A stretch of 64,000 bases of DNA from Pseudomonas guangdongensis (GTDB lineage Bacteria > Pseudomonadota > Gammaproteobacteria > Pseudomonadales > Pseudomonadaceae). The notes beneath the pieces are model-generated. The model was not told the origin of the DNA, made no database searches, and worked only from the letters and a program-made list of their open reading frames with translations. Shown here piece by piece: positions 40,819 to 49,189 of this stretch. How positions within the stretch are numbered: position 1 is the stretch's first letter; each line of letters starts with the position of its first letter. Where the stretch lies: positions 2,790,001 to 2,854,000 of the forward strand of contig NZ_LT629780.1 of NCBI RefSeq assembly GCF_900105885.1, read 5' to 3'. A program made the translations under genes and the position numbers.

Positions 40819-42522
40819 TCAGGCGGGCGCGCCGAGCGGCGCGGCCTGGCTGGTGGTGTGTTGCCCGGCATGGGCCGCCGCTTCGCCGGCGCGGCGGCCG
40901 GAGAACACGCAGTCGGCCAGCGACAGGCCGCTGATGTAGAGGTGCGAGGGAATGCCGATGGCGGTGCGCCCGGCGGCGTACAGGCCGGGGATGGCCTGGC
41001 CCTGGCCGTCGAGCACCGCGCCGTTGTCCTCGTCGACCTTGAGCCCGCCCAGGGTCAGCGCACCGAGCGGGAAGATCGGGTTGCCCACCGAGATGTCGCA
41101 GGCGTAGAACGGCGCCCGGTCGAGCACCTGGCGGCTGCTCTCCGACTTGCCGACCGGGTCCGGCGCGGTGCCGCGCGCGGCGGCGTTGTAGGCGCGCAGC
41201 GATTCTTCGAGCAGCTCGGGGCGCATGCCGGTGACGCCGGCCAGCTCGCGGGCGGTGCGGCCCTTGCGCACCTTGAGCAGCATCAGCGCCAGCGCCGGCA
41301 CGCTCTGGAACCACCAGTAGCCGCCGAACAGCGCCTGCTTGATGGCATCGCGGCGCAGGCGCACATCGAGCACCAGCCAGGCCTTGCCACCCTGCTCCTC
41401 GCACAGCGGGTAGCCGAGGGTGCCGCCATAGACTTCCTCGTTGACGAAGCGCCGGCCTTCGGTGTTGACCACGATGCCCTTGGGCCAGCACAGCGGCGGG
41501 TTGATGAAGCGCCACGGCGAGACCTGTTGCAGACGGTCGCTGGCTGCGCCGGCGGTGAGGCCCAGGCGCAGGCCGCTGCCGTCGCAGCCGGTGGCGCCGA
41601 CCTTGAAGTTGCGGCGGTATTTGGGCGCATGTTCGGCGATCAGCGCCCGGTTGAAGATGAACCCGCCGGTGCTGAGGATCACGCCGTTGCGTGCCTGCAC
41701 CAGCCGTGGCCGGGCGTGCTGCTGCTCGATGCGCGCGACCTTGCGGCGCAGGCCGTCGCAGTAGCTCGGGGCGAAGTTCTGCAGGCGCTCGGCGCGCGCC
41801 GCGAGGCGGGCATGCTCTTTCGCCGCTTTGCTGCCGGCGGGCAGGCACCACAGCTCGGCGCCGATCACCCGGCCCTTTGCGTCCAGCACCAGACGGCGTG
41901 CGGCGGACTGCACCAGCGCGCGCACCCCGGCCTTGAGGCAGGCACGCTGCAGGTGGCCGTAGAGCACCGCGCCGCACTGGCCCTTGCCCACGGTGCGGTG
42001 GCCGCGCGGCGCAGGCGGGTGAGCGCCTTGGTGCGAGGGCACCATCTCGTTGCCGGAGTAGTAGAGGAAGTAGCCGTCCGGCGGATAGGAGGTCTTGCCG
42101 CCGCCCGGCGGCATGCTGTGCGCGTAGCGCGCGCCGTGGCTTTCCAGCCACTCCAGGTTGGCCGCGCTGGACTCGCAGAAGCGGCGCAGGGTGGCGTCGT
42201 CGATCACCCCCTGGGTCTCGTGCTTGAGGTAGTCGAACATCGCCTCGGGGCTGTCGACGTAGCCGGCGTCGCGCTGCTGGCGGGTGCCGCCGCCGGCGTA
42301 CACCACGCCGCCGCTCTTGGCGCTGGCGCCGCCGCCGGTGAAGCGGTCGGCAACCAGCACGTCGGCGCCACGGGCACGCGCCTCCAGCGCCGCGCAGGCG
42401 CCGGCCGCGCCCCAGCCGATCACCAGCACGTCGCACTGATCGTCCCACTGCAGGCTGCTGGCGTCGGCCACCTGCAGCGGCAACTGGATGTCGGTGCAGG
42501 TCGAGATCGTTTCGCGGGTCAT
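40819..42522 (-). CDS. 3-Ketosteroid delta-4(5alpha)-dehydrogenase-like flavoprotein
   Basis: A 567-aa FAD protein of the succinate dehydrogenase/fumarate reductase flavoprotein family. The ADP-binding motif is DVLVIGWGAAGACAALEA (about residues 31-48). The C-terminal segment HLYISGLSLADCVFSGRRAG contains a Tyr-x-Ser like the catalytic Tyr/Ser pair of the delta-4(5alpha)-ketosteroid dehydrogenase from Rhodococcus jostii. It differs from the delta-1 enzyme encoded next to it, which ends with ASVMGTSYPGAGGTLGPAM. It would introduce the 4,5 double bond into 5alpha-steroids (TesI function in Comamonas). Confidence 0.78.
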   Translation of the reverse strand: MTRETISTCTDIQLPLQVADASSLQWDDQCDVLVIGWGAAGACAALEARARGADVLVADRFTGGGASAKSGGVVYAGGGTRQQRDAGYVDSPEAMFDYLKHETQGVIDDATLRRFCESSAANLEWLESHGARYAHSMPPGGGKTSYPPDGYFLYYSGNEMVPSHQGAHPPAPRGHRTVGKGQCGAVLYGHLQRACLKAGVRALVQSAARRLVLDAKGRVIGAELWCLPAGSKAAKEHARLAARAERLQNFAPSYCDGLRRKVARIEQQHARPRLVQARNGVILSTGGFIFNRALIAEHAPKYRRNFKVGATGCDGSGLRLGLTAGAASDRLQQVSPWRFINPPLCWPKGIVVNTEGRRFVNEEVYGGTLGYPLCEEQGGKAWLVLDVRLRRDAIKQALFGGYWWFQSVPALALMLLKVRKGRTARELAGVTGMRPELLEESLRAYNAAARGTAPDPVGKSESSRQVLDRAPFYACDISVGNPIFPLGALTLGGLKVDEDNGAVLDGQGQAIPGLYAAGRTAIGIPSHLYISGLSLADCVFSGRRAGEAAAHAGQHTTSQAAPLGAPA

Positions 42523-42532
42523 CCTGACCTCC

Positions 42533-44239
42533 TCACAGGCTGGCGGCGATATGCCGGGCGGCGATGTAACCGAAAGTCATCGCCGGGCCGAGGGTGCCGC
42601 CGGCGCCGGGGTAGCTGGTGCCCATCACCGAGGCCGAGGTGTTTCCGATGGCGTACAGGCCGGGGATCGGCTGGCCGTTCTCGTGCAGCACCTGGGCGTT
42701 GGCGTCGGTCAGCAGGCCGCCCTTGGTGCCGATGTCGCCGGCATCCAGGCGCATGGCGTAGTACGGCCCCTTGGTCAGCGGCGCCAGGCAGGGGTTGGGC
42801 TTGACGTTGCTGTCGCCGTAGTAGCGGTCGAAGACGTTGCCGCCACGGGCGAAGTCGCTGTCGACGCCGGTGCGGGCGAACTCGTTGACGCGCTTGACCG
42901 TGGCGTCCAGCCCGGCCGGGTCGACGCCGATCTGCCGGGCCAGGCCGTCGAGGCTGTCGGCCTTCCAGTACACGCTGTTCAGCCACTCCTTGCGCAGGCG
43001 GCTGTCGGGCATCACCTGGGCCGGCATCAGCGGGCCCATGGCGTAGTTGAAGCGGAAGCGCGCATCGAAGATCACCCAGGCCGGGATCGACTGGCTGTCC
43101 TTCTGGTGCTCGCGGTACATGGCGTCGACGAACTCCAGGTACGGCGCTGCCTCGTTGACGAAGCGCTTGCCGTGGCCGTTGACCACGATGGCGCCGGGGA
43201 AGGCGCGTTCGGCGAAGATGCCCCGCGGCTTCTCCTCGCCGGGCACCTTGATGGTCGGCGCCCACCAGGCCCAGTCCATCAGGTCGGTGGCGGCGCCGAT
43301 GGCCTGCGCGGCCTCCAGCGCGGCGCCGGTGTTGTTGCCCGGCGGGGTGGCGCTCCAGTCGGCACGGGTCGGCTGCGGCAGGTACTTCTCGCGCAGCGCC
43401 TGGTTCTGCTCGAAGCCGCCGCAGCCGAAGATCACCCCGCGCCGCGCCTGCAAGGTCAGCTTCCGGCCGCCCTGCAGCACCTCGATGCCGGTCACCCGGC
43501 CGTCTTCCACCACCAGCTCGCGGAACTCGGTGTTCAGCCACAGCGGCACCTTGCGATCCATCAGCGAGCGGCGCAGCGCGGCGATCAGCGAGGCGCCGAG
43601 GGCGGCGCGGCGGTCCATCTTGCCCTTGCGCCGGCCCTTGAAGTCGAGCTTGTAGCGCAGCATCAGGCCCAGCAGCATCAGCCGCCAGCCGAACTCGCGG
43701 GACATGGCCTTGTGCGCGTGGCGCGCGGTCCAGGCGATGCGCCCCATCAGCAGGGTGGTCGGCGAGGGCTTGCGCATGTGCTCGTATTCGTCGCCGAGCA
43801 GGCTGGTGTCGAACAGCTCGGGGTCGAGGCTGCGCCCGCCGGGCAGCGAGCCGGGCAGGTGCTGGTAGTAGTCGGGGTACTTGTCGGCCACCGCGTAGCG
43901 CACGCGGCTGCGCGTTTCGAGGTAGTGGATCATCCGCGGCGCGTATTCCAGGTAGGCGCGCAGGCGCGCCTCGTCGACCTTGTCGCCGGCGGCCGCCTTG
44001 AGGTAGGTGAAGGCCTTGTCGAAGCTGTCCGCCCCGCCCTTCTCGGCGAAGTAGTGGTTGTTGGGAATCCAGATGCCGCCGCCGGAGATCGCCGAGGTGC
44101 CGCCGTACTTGTCGCTCTTCTCGACGACCAGCACCGAGAGGCCCTGGTCGGCGGCGACCACCGCCGCCGCCATGGCGCCCGCGCCGGAGCCGACGACGAT
44201 CACGTCGTAGGCGGACTGAGGCTGAACCTGTGTTGTCAT
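42533..44239 (-). CDS. kstD: 3-Ketosteroid delta-1-dehydrogenase
   Basis: A 568-aa FAD dehydrogenase. VIVVGSGAGAMAAAVVAADQG is the FAD motif at about 13-33, and GGTSAISGGGIWIPNN follows. The late segment GPYYAMRLDAGDIGTKGGL holds the Tyr/Gly pair that acts in the KstD active site, and TSYPGAGGTLGPAM closes the FAD domain. KstD adds the 1,2 double bond. With KshAB it leads to spontaneous aromatisation of ring A and opening of ring B. It is second in the operon after the second hsaA, 42 bp apart, and followed by the delta-4(5alpha) enzyme. Confidence 0.9.
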   Translation of the reverse strand: MTTQVQPQSAYDVIVVGSGAGAMAAAVVAADQGLSVLVVEKSDKYGGTSAISGGGIWIPNNHYFAEKGGADSFDKAFTYLKAAAGDKVDEARLRAYLEYAPRMIHYLETRSRVRYAVADKYPDYYQHLPGSLPGGRSLDPELFDTSLLGDEYEHMRKPSPTTLLMGRIAWTARHAHKAMSREFGWRLMLLGLMLRYKLDFKGRRKGKMDRRAALGASLIAALRRSLMDRKVPLWLNTEFRELVVEDGRVTGIEVLQGGRKLTLQARRGVIFGCGGFEQNQALREKYLPQPTRADWSATPPGNNTGAALEAAQAIGAATDLMDWAWWAPTIKVPGEEKPRGIFAERAFPGAIVVNGHGKRFVNEAAPYLEFVDAMYREHQKDSQSIPAWVIFDARFRFNYAMGPLMPAQVMPDSRLRKEWLNSVYWKADSLDGLARQIGVDPAGLDATVKRVNEFARTGVDSDFARGGNVFDRYYGDSNVKPNPCLAPLTKGPYYAMRLDAGDIGTKGGLLTDANAQVLHENGQPIPGLYAIGNTSASVMGTSYPGAGGTLGPAMTFGYIAARHIAASL

Positions 44240-44281
44240 TGTTGTCGTGTCCTTTGCCGTGGTGGTCGGAAGCCGGGTCGA

Positions 44282-45469
44282 TCAGACGTAGGGGTCGGGG
44301 TTGGGCAGGCCGAGCTGCACCGCGCCGTAGCTGCGCCCGAAGGCGGCGACGTTGTTGGAGATGTGCCCGCGCGCCTGGTGCAGGTCGCGGAAGGTGCGCG
44401 CCACAGGGTTGCTGCTGTACAGGCCGGAGGCGGCCATCGAGCGCAGCAGGTCGCTGACCCGCTCGGCACAGACGTTGGTGACCTGGGCGGACTGGTAGCG
44501 GTACAGCAGGCGGGTCTCGGTATCCGGGATCTCGCCCTTTTCGGCCAGCGCCAGCATGTGGGCGAAGTTGCGCTCCAGCACCAGCTTGAAGGCATCGAGG
44601 GTGGTGATCGCCTCGGCCACCGCGCTCTGCGCCACCGGGTCCTCGGCGGTCCTGGCGCCGTGCTTGCCGATGTGGCGGGCGGCGTTGTCGCGGAACTCGT
44701 TGATCGCGCCCTGCAGGGCGCCGAGGCAGGAGCTGGACACCGCGCGGGTGAACACCTGGGCGAAGGGCAGCGCGTAGATCGGGCTGGTGTTGACCTCGCG
44801 GCCGGGCGTGGCCGCCAGGCTGGAGTTGTTGGTGCGCTGCACGCGATGGGCGGGGACGAAGGCGTCCTCGACCACGATGTCGTGGCTGCCGGTGCCGCGC
44901 AGGCCGAGCACGTCCCAGTTCTTCTCGATGCGGTAGTCGCTGCGCGGCACCAGGAAGGTGCCGTGCTCGACCGGCAGGTCGCCGTCGGCCGGCAGGATGC
45001 CGCCGAGCAGGCACCACTGGCAGTGCTCGCTGCCGCTGGAGAAGCCCCAGCGCCCGCTGATGCGGTAGCCGCCTTCCACCGGGGTGACCTGGGCCACCGG
45101 CATGTAGGTGGAGGAGATCAGCGTGCTGGTGTCCTCGCCCCACACGTCCTGCTGGGCCTCGACCGGGTAGCGGGCCAGTTGCCAGGGGTGCACGCCCATC
45201 ACGCCGTAGATCCAGGCGGTGGACATGCAGCCTTCGGCGAGGGTCATCTGGATTTCGAAGAAGGTGCGCGGGTCGACCTCGTAGCCGTCCCACTGCTTGG
45301 GCTGCAGGGCGCGGAACAGGCCGGCCTCCTGCATCTCGCGGATGGTCTCGTCGGGCACCTTGCCCTCGCGGTCGGCCCGCTCGGCGCGCTCGCGCAGGGC
45401 GGGAACCAGACGCCGGGCGCGCTCGATCAGCTCGACCTCTACCGGGGTTTTTTCTCGCATGACATGCAT
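44282..45469 (-). CDS. hsaA: HsaA-type flavin-dependent monooxygenase, copy 2
   Basis: A 395-aa paralogue of the gene at 30116-31303, with matching motifs (LAEGCMSTAWIYGVMGVHPW, GRWGFSSGSEHCQW, GLRGTGSHDIVVED). The start at 45469 is set by GGAGGAG six bases upstream; a GTG at 45487 precedes that site and is not the start. It heads the operon hsaA2-kstD-delta4KstD-SDR-kshB-fadD3 behind motif site E. Both HsaA copies probably use the single flavin reductase at 47324. They may act on differently substituted seco-steroids, for example bile-acid versus androgen derivatives; this is speculative. Confidence 0.85.
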   Translation of the reverse strand: MHVMREKTPVEVELIERARRLVPALRERAERADREGKVPDETIREMQEAGLFRALQPKQWDGYEVDPRTFFEIQMTLAEGCMSTAWIYGVMGVHPWQLARYPVEAQQDVWGEDTSTLISSTYMPVAQVTPVEGGYRISGRWGFSSGSEHCQWCLLGGILPADGDLPVEHGTFLVPRSDYRIEKNWDVLGLRGTGSHDIVVEDAFVPAHRVQRTNNSSLAATPGREVNTSPIYALPFAQVFTRAVSSSCLGALQGAINEFRDNAARHIGKHGARTAEDPVAQSAVAEAITTLDAFKLVLERNFAHMLALAEKGEIPDTETRLLYRYQSAQVTNVCAERVSDLLRSMAASGLYSSNPVARTFRDLHQARGHISNNVAAFGRSYGAVQLGLPNPDPYV

Positions 45470-45543
45470 CGCCAACTCCTCCGTCACTCTCGCTGAGCGA
45501 ATCTGTTCGTGGCTTCGATCATCGGGCGCACCCCGGCGCCGCT

Positions 45544-45559
45544 CATCGTCAATGCGGAC
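45544..45559 (-). promoter_or_regulatory. Steroid-operon motif, site E
   Basis: Reads GTC-CGCATT-GAC-GATG on the minus strand. The GATG end is 75 bp upstream of the hsaA2 start at 45469. Both half-sites are intact; the centre differs from the usual N3-ACG pattern. Confidence 0.6.
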
Positions 45560-45590
45560 TAGACGGAAGGGTGCAGACGGCGGACGGCAA

Positions 45591-45616
45591 AAGGCCCGGC
45601 GCTGGGGCCGGGCCTT
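45591..45616 (-). terminator. Intrinsic terminator of the aldehyde dehydrogenase gene
   Basis: A perfect 9-bp stem, AAGGCCCGG with CCGGGCCTT (45591-45599 and 45608-45616), with an 8-nt loop. Read on the minus strand it is followed by a short T run (TTTT at the stem base), as expected downstream of the aldehyde dehydrogenase ending at 45732. Confidence 0.7.
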
Positions 45617-45641
45617 GGGGGATGCGAAGAGGCGAGATGAT

Positions 45642-45667
45642 CGTTCCCATGCTCCAGCACGGGAACG
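45642..45667. repeat. REP-like GTTCCC palindrome
   Basis: The inverted repeat CGTTCCC...GGGAACG (45642-45648 with 45661-45667) lies in the non-coding gap. It resembles the GTTCCCACGC-type extragenic repeats common in Pseudomonas. A related GC-rich stretch continues to about 45720. Confidence 0.4.
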
Positions 45668-45731
45668 CGCGCCCTGCGCACTGGACGCGGAGCGGCCGGG
45701 GAGCGGCTCCCACGCAGGAGCCTTCAGGGGG

Positions 45732-47165
45732 TCAGGGCGTCACCTGCGCCTCCATCGCCGCAAGGAAGTGCTCGCCATAGGGCGGCAGCAGGCCCCACTC
45801 GCGGCGCGGGTCGTAGGCGCCGGCCTCGAACACGGTGCGCGCATGGCTGAATTCGAGGAAGCCCTCGCGGCCGTGGTAGTGGCCCATGCCGGAGGCGCCG
45901 ATGCCGCCGAACGGGGCGTCCTGCATGGCGGCGTGCATCATCGCCTCGTTGATGCTCACCCCGCCGGACAGGCTGTGTTCCAGCACCCGCCGCTTCTCCG
46001 CCTCGTCCGTGCCGAACCAGTACAGCGCCAGCGGTCTGGGCCGGGCATTGATCTCGGCAAGCACCGCGTCGATGGCGTCGTAGGGCAACAGCACCATCGC
46101 CGGACCGAAGATTTCCTCCTGCTGGATACGGCACTCGACCGGCGGATCGACCACCACGCGCAGCGGCCGGCGGCGGTCGGCGGGGTCGGCCGGCAGCGAC
46201 TCGGGCAGCGACTCCACCCGCACCCCGGCGGCGATGGCGTCCTCGACCAGCCCCTCGACGCGGGCCAGATGGCGCTGGTTGACCACCGCCACCACGTCCG
46301 GGTTGCCCTGCACCCGTGGGAACAGGCCGGCGTAGGCGGTCTTCAGCTCGGCGAGGAAGACCTCAAGCTGCTCGCGCGGCACATAGACCAGGTCCGGGTT
46401 GACGCACAGCTGGCCGCCGTTGCTGGCCTTGGCCGCGGCGATACGGAAGGCGGCGGTGGCCAGATCGGCGCTGCGCGAGACGATGGTCGGCGACTTGCCG
46501 CCCAGCTCCAGGGTCACCGGCACCAGGTTGTCGGCGGCGCTGCGCATCACCGCCTTGCCGACCGCGGTGCTGCCGGTGAACACCAGATGGTCGAAGGGTT
46601 GCGCGCTGACCGCGGCGGCGACTTCCGGGCCGCCGCACACCACGCCGACCAGCAGCGGATCGAGGTGCTCGGCGCAGGCGGCGGCCAGCACCTCGGCGGT
46701 GCGCGGGGCGATTTCCGAGGGCTTGAGGATCGCCCGGTTGCCGGCGGCCAGCACGTAGGCCAGCGGGCTGAGCAGGGTGAACAGCGGCGCGTTCCAAGTA
46801 CCGACGATGGCCACCGAGCCCTTGGGCTGGTACATCACCCGCGCCCTGGCGCCGAGCTGGTCGTAGGGCGGGAACGGCTGGCGCTCCTGCGGCTGCATCC
46901 AGTCTTCCAGGTGGTCGCGGGCGTGCTTGAGCGAGGCCAGCGAGCCGAGCACGTCGTTCATCAGCGAGAAGCCCTGCGGCCGCCCGCCGAAATCCTCGTC
47001 CATCGCCTGCGCCAGCGGCTTGTGCCAGGCCACCAGCAGGTCGATCACCTGCTGGATGCGCCGACGCCGCTCGGCGGCGTCCACCGCGCCCTCGGCGTTG
47101 AAGGCGGACTTCTGCGCGGCCAGCAGCGCGGCCAGCCCCTCGATAGGTGCAAGTGCGGAATTCAT
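45732..47165 (-). CDS. Aldehyde dehydrogenase (coniferyl-aldehyde-dehydrogenase type)
   Basis: A 477-aa NAD(P)-dependent aldehyde dehydrogenase. The coenzyme-site motif is GTWNAPLFTLLSPL, the catalytic Glu is in VTLELGGKSP (about residue 212), and the nucleophilic Cys is in NGGQLCVNPD (about residue 246). EEIFGPAMVLLPY and the late PFGGIGASGMGHYHG are typical of the group that includes CalB. It is divergent from hsaB and shares motif site F with it. In bile-acid degraders a steroid aldehyde dehydrogenase oxidises the C22/C20 aldehyde released by the first side-chain aldol cleavage; that is a good candidate role, inferred from context. Confidence 0.83.
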   Translation of the reverse strand: MNSALAPIEGLAALLAAQKSAFNAEGAVDAAERRRRIQQVIDLLVAWHKPLAQAMDEDFGGRPQGFSLMNDVLGSLASLKHARDHLEDWMQPQERQPFPPYDQLGARARVMYQPKGSVAIVGTWNAPLFTLLSPLAYVLAAGNRAILKPSEIAPRTAEVLAAACAEHLDPLLVGVVCGGPEVAAAVSAQPFDHLVFTGSTAVGKAVMRSAADNLVPVTLELGGKSPTIVSRSADLATAAFRIAAAKASNGGQLCVNPDLVYVPREQLEVFLAELKTAYAGLFPRVQGNPDVVAVVNQRHLARVEGLVEDAIAAGVRVESLPESLPADPADRRRPLRVVVDPPVECRIQQEEIFGPAMVLLPYDAIDAVLAEINARPRPLALYWFGTDEAEKRRVLEHSLSGGVSINEAMMHAAMQDAPFGGIGASGMGHYHGREGFLEFSHARTVFEAGAYDPRREWGLLPPYGEHFLAAMEAQVTP

Positions 47166-47239
47166 CGAACCTCCTGAAATGCTCGCGACGGCCGGTGTGG
47201 CGCCCTGCGCCGATAGTGGCGAGCGCCGGCGCCCCGGCG

Positions 47240-47259
47240 CCTCGTCCGTTGAGACGATG
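47240..47259. promoter_or_regulatory. Steroid-operon motif, site F (divergent, most symmetric copy)
   Basis: The sequence CCTCGTC-CGTTGA-GACGATG is a near-perfect palindrome (one mismatch in 7-bp arms). Read on the plus strand, GTC-N6-GAC-GATG spans 47244-47259 and ends 65 bp before hsaB. Read on the minus strand it ends in GAGG, 75 bp before the aldehyde dehydrogenase start at 47165. Confidence 0.65.
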
Positions 47260-47323
47260 CCGGGCCTTGCCGGCGTTGCGAATACTCGCCACACCCTTAC
47301 CCCCGATACCTGCGAGGCCCAGC

Positions 47324-48304
47324 ATGAACGCTCCGGCTACCTTCGACCCTCAGGCCTTCCGCGCCGCCCTGGGCACCTTCACCACCGGGGTGACCATCAT
47401 CACCACCCGCACCGCCGAGGGCGAGGCGGTCGGCATCACCGCCAACAGCTTCAACTCGGTGTCGCTCAACCCGCCGCTGGTGCTCTGGAGCCTGGCGCGC
47501 AACGCGCGCAGCCTGGCGGCCTTCAGCGCCGGCCAGTACTGGAACGTGCACGTGCTGGCCGCCGAGCAGGAGGCCCTGTCCGGGCGCTTCGCCACCCAGG
47601 GCAGCGACAAGTTCGCCGGCATCGCGCTGGACGACGGCATCGGCCCGGCGCCGCTGCTGCCCGGCTGCACCGCGCGCTTCCAGTGCCGCACCGCCTTCCA
47701 GTACGAGGGCGGCGACCATGTGATCTTCGTCGGCGAGGTGCTGGCCTTCGACAGCAGCGGCCGGGCGCCGCTGGTCTACCAGGGCGGCCAGTACGCGCTG
47801 GCCGCGCGCAAGCCGCGCCAGGAGCTGCGCCTGGGCGCCACCCCGCCGCCGGAGTGCAGCTACACCGAGGACCTGCTCGGCTACCTGCTCGGCCGCGCCC
47901 ACTACCAGCTGCTCGACCGTCTGCGCCGCCTGATGGCCAGCCAGCAGCTCGACGAACACCTGTTCTTCGTCCTCTCGGTGCTGTGCATCCGCGACAACCT
48001 GACCCTCGACGAACTCAACGCCTTCGTCGCCTACACCGGCCACCGGGTGAGCGCGCAGAGCCTGGCCGAACTGGAGCGCCGCGAGCTGATCGCCGGCGAG
48101 CCGGGCCGCGACGGCAGCCGCCGCTACCTGCTGACCGCCGCCGGGCGCGAGCAGTCGCTGCACGAGATCGCCCTGGCCAAGGCGGTCGAGGGCGATGTCG
48201 CCGACCAGCTGGAACCGGGCGACGTGATGGCCCTCAAGGTGCTGCTCAAGCGCCTGGTGGCCGCCACCGATCCCGGCCTGCCCGACCTGTGGGCCGGCCG
48301 CTGA
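47324..48304 (+). CDS. hsaB: Flavin reductase of the HsaAB monooxygenase with a C-terminal MarR-like domain
   Basis: A 326-aa protein in two parts. Residues 8-170 form a flavin reductase domain of the HpaC/HsaB type (LGTFTTGVTIITT, ITANSFNSVSLNPPLVLWSL, GGDHVIFVGEVLAF). Residues 190-326 look like a MarR-type winged-helix domain (DELNAFVAYTGHRVSAQSLAELERRELI). HsaB from actinobacteria has only the first part. The reductase of Acinetobacter p-hydroxyphenylacetate hydroxylase has a similar tail that is autoinhibitory and substrate-responsive. It supplies reduced flavin to HsaA. It is first of hsaB-SDR-hsaE-hsaG-hsaF. Confidence 0.85.
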   Translation: MNAPATFDPQAFRAALGTFTTGVTIITTRTAEGEAVGITANSFNSVSLNPPLVLWSLARNARSLAAFSAGQYWNVHVLAAEQEALSGRFATQGSDKFAGIALDDGIGPAPLLPGCTARFQCRTAFQYEGGDHVIFVGEVLAFDSSGRAPLVYQGGQYALAARKPRQELRLGATPPPECSYTEDLLGYLLGRAHYQLLDRLRRLMASQQLDEHLFFVLSVLCIRDNLTLDELNAFVAYTGHRVSAQSLAELERRELIAGEPGRDGSRRYLLTAAGREQSLHEIALAKAVEGDVADQLEPGDVMALKVLLKRLVAATDPGLPDLWAGR

Positions 48305-48351
48305 AACGATCCGCCATTCCCCATCGATAACGACAAGAAGGAGTTTCCGGC

Positions 48352-49125
48352 ATGAGCATCCTGCAGCGCTTCACCCTCGACGGCAGCGTCGCCGTGATCA
48401 CCGGCGCCGGTCGCGGCATCGGCCGCGCCATCGCCCTGGCCTACGCCGAGAACGGCGCCGACGTGGTCTGCGCGGCGCGCACTCTGGCCGACGTCGAGGC
48501 GGTGGCCGACGAGGTCCGCGCCCTGGGACGACGCGCCATCGCGGTGTCCTGCGACGTCACCGACCTGGCCCAGCGCGAGGCGCTGGTCGCCAGCGCCCGC
48601 GAGCAGTTCGGACGCATCACCCATCTGGTCAACAACGCCGGCGGCGCCGGGCCCAACGATCCGCTCAAGCTGGCCCCGGAGCGCCTGGAGGAAATCCTGC
48701 GTTTCAACGTCACCTCGGCCTACCACCTCACCCAGCTGTGCGTGCCGCACATGCGCGAGGCCGGCGGCGGTAACGTCATCAACATCACCTCGGGCGCGGC
48801 GCGCTACGCCCAGCGCCAGTTCAGCGCCTACGGCACCGCCAAGGCCGCGCTGACCCAGCTGACCCGCCTGCTGGCCCAGGACTTCGCCCCGCAGGTGCGG
48901 GTCAACGGCATCGCCCCCGGCCCGATCCTCACCGATGCCCTGCAGCGGGTGATGCCCGCCGAGATGCGCGCGGCGATGGAGACCGGCACGCCGCTGGGCA
49001 GCCTCGGCGAGGTCGAGGACATCGCCTGCGCCGCCCTGTACCTGGCCAGCCCGGCGGCACGCTGGGTGACCGGCAAGATCCTCGAAGTCGACGGCGGCGC
49101 CGAGAACAGCGTCTGGCCGGGCTGA
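48352..49125 (+). CDS. Short-chain dehydrogenase resembling 7alpha-hydroxysteroid dehydrogenase
   Basis: A 257-aa SDR with GAGRGIGRAIA, NNAGGAGP, catalytic YGTAKAA, and VNGIAPGPILTDAL. These blocks closely follow E. coli HdhA (NNAGGGGP, VNGIAPGAILTDAL, SPAA-W-G-IL near the end). The 7alpha-hydroxyl occurs in cholate and chenodeoxycholate, so an HdhA-like enzyme fits a bile-acid pathway. It lies between hsaB and hsaE in one plus-strand operon. Generic 3-oxoacyl reductase activity is the main alternative. Confidence 0.8.
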   Translation: MSILQRFTLDGSVAVITGAGRGIGRAIALAYAENGADVVCAARTLADVEAVADEVRALGRRAIAVSCDVTDLAQREALVASAREQFGRITHLVNNAGGAGPNDPLKLAPERLEEILRFNVTSAYHLTQLCVPHMREAGGGNVINITSGAARYAQRQFSAYGTAKAALTQLTRLLAQDFAPQVRVNGIAPGPILTDALQRVMPAEMRAAMETGTPLGSLGEVEDIACAALYLASPAARWVTGKILEVDGGAENSVWPG

Positions 49126-49189
49126 GTCCCCGCCCCTACGGCGGGCCGCCGGCCCGCCTCCGCCTTCCCCTCTGCGACGGAGCCCCAGC

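Noticed and set aside
42488..45496. 1002-codon open frame on the plus strand
   Set aside because: It covers kstD and the second hsaA in antisense and has no domain signature.
49126..49189. GGCGGGCC...GGCCCGCC inverted repeat between the SDR and hsaE
   Set aside because: It is short and simple in sequence, inside an apparent operon, and could arise from base composition. It is not called as a terminator.
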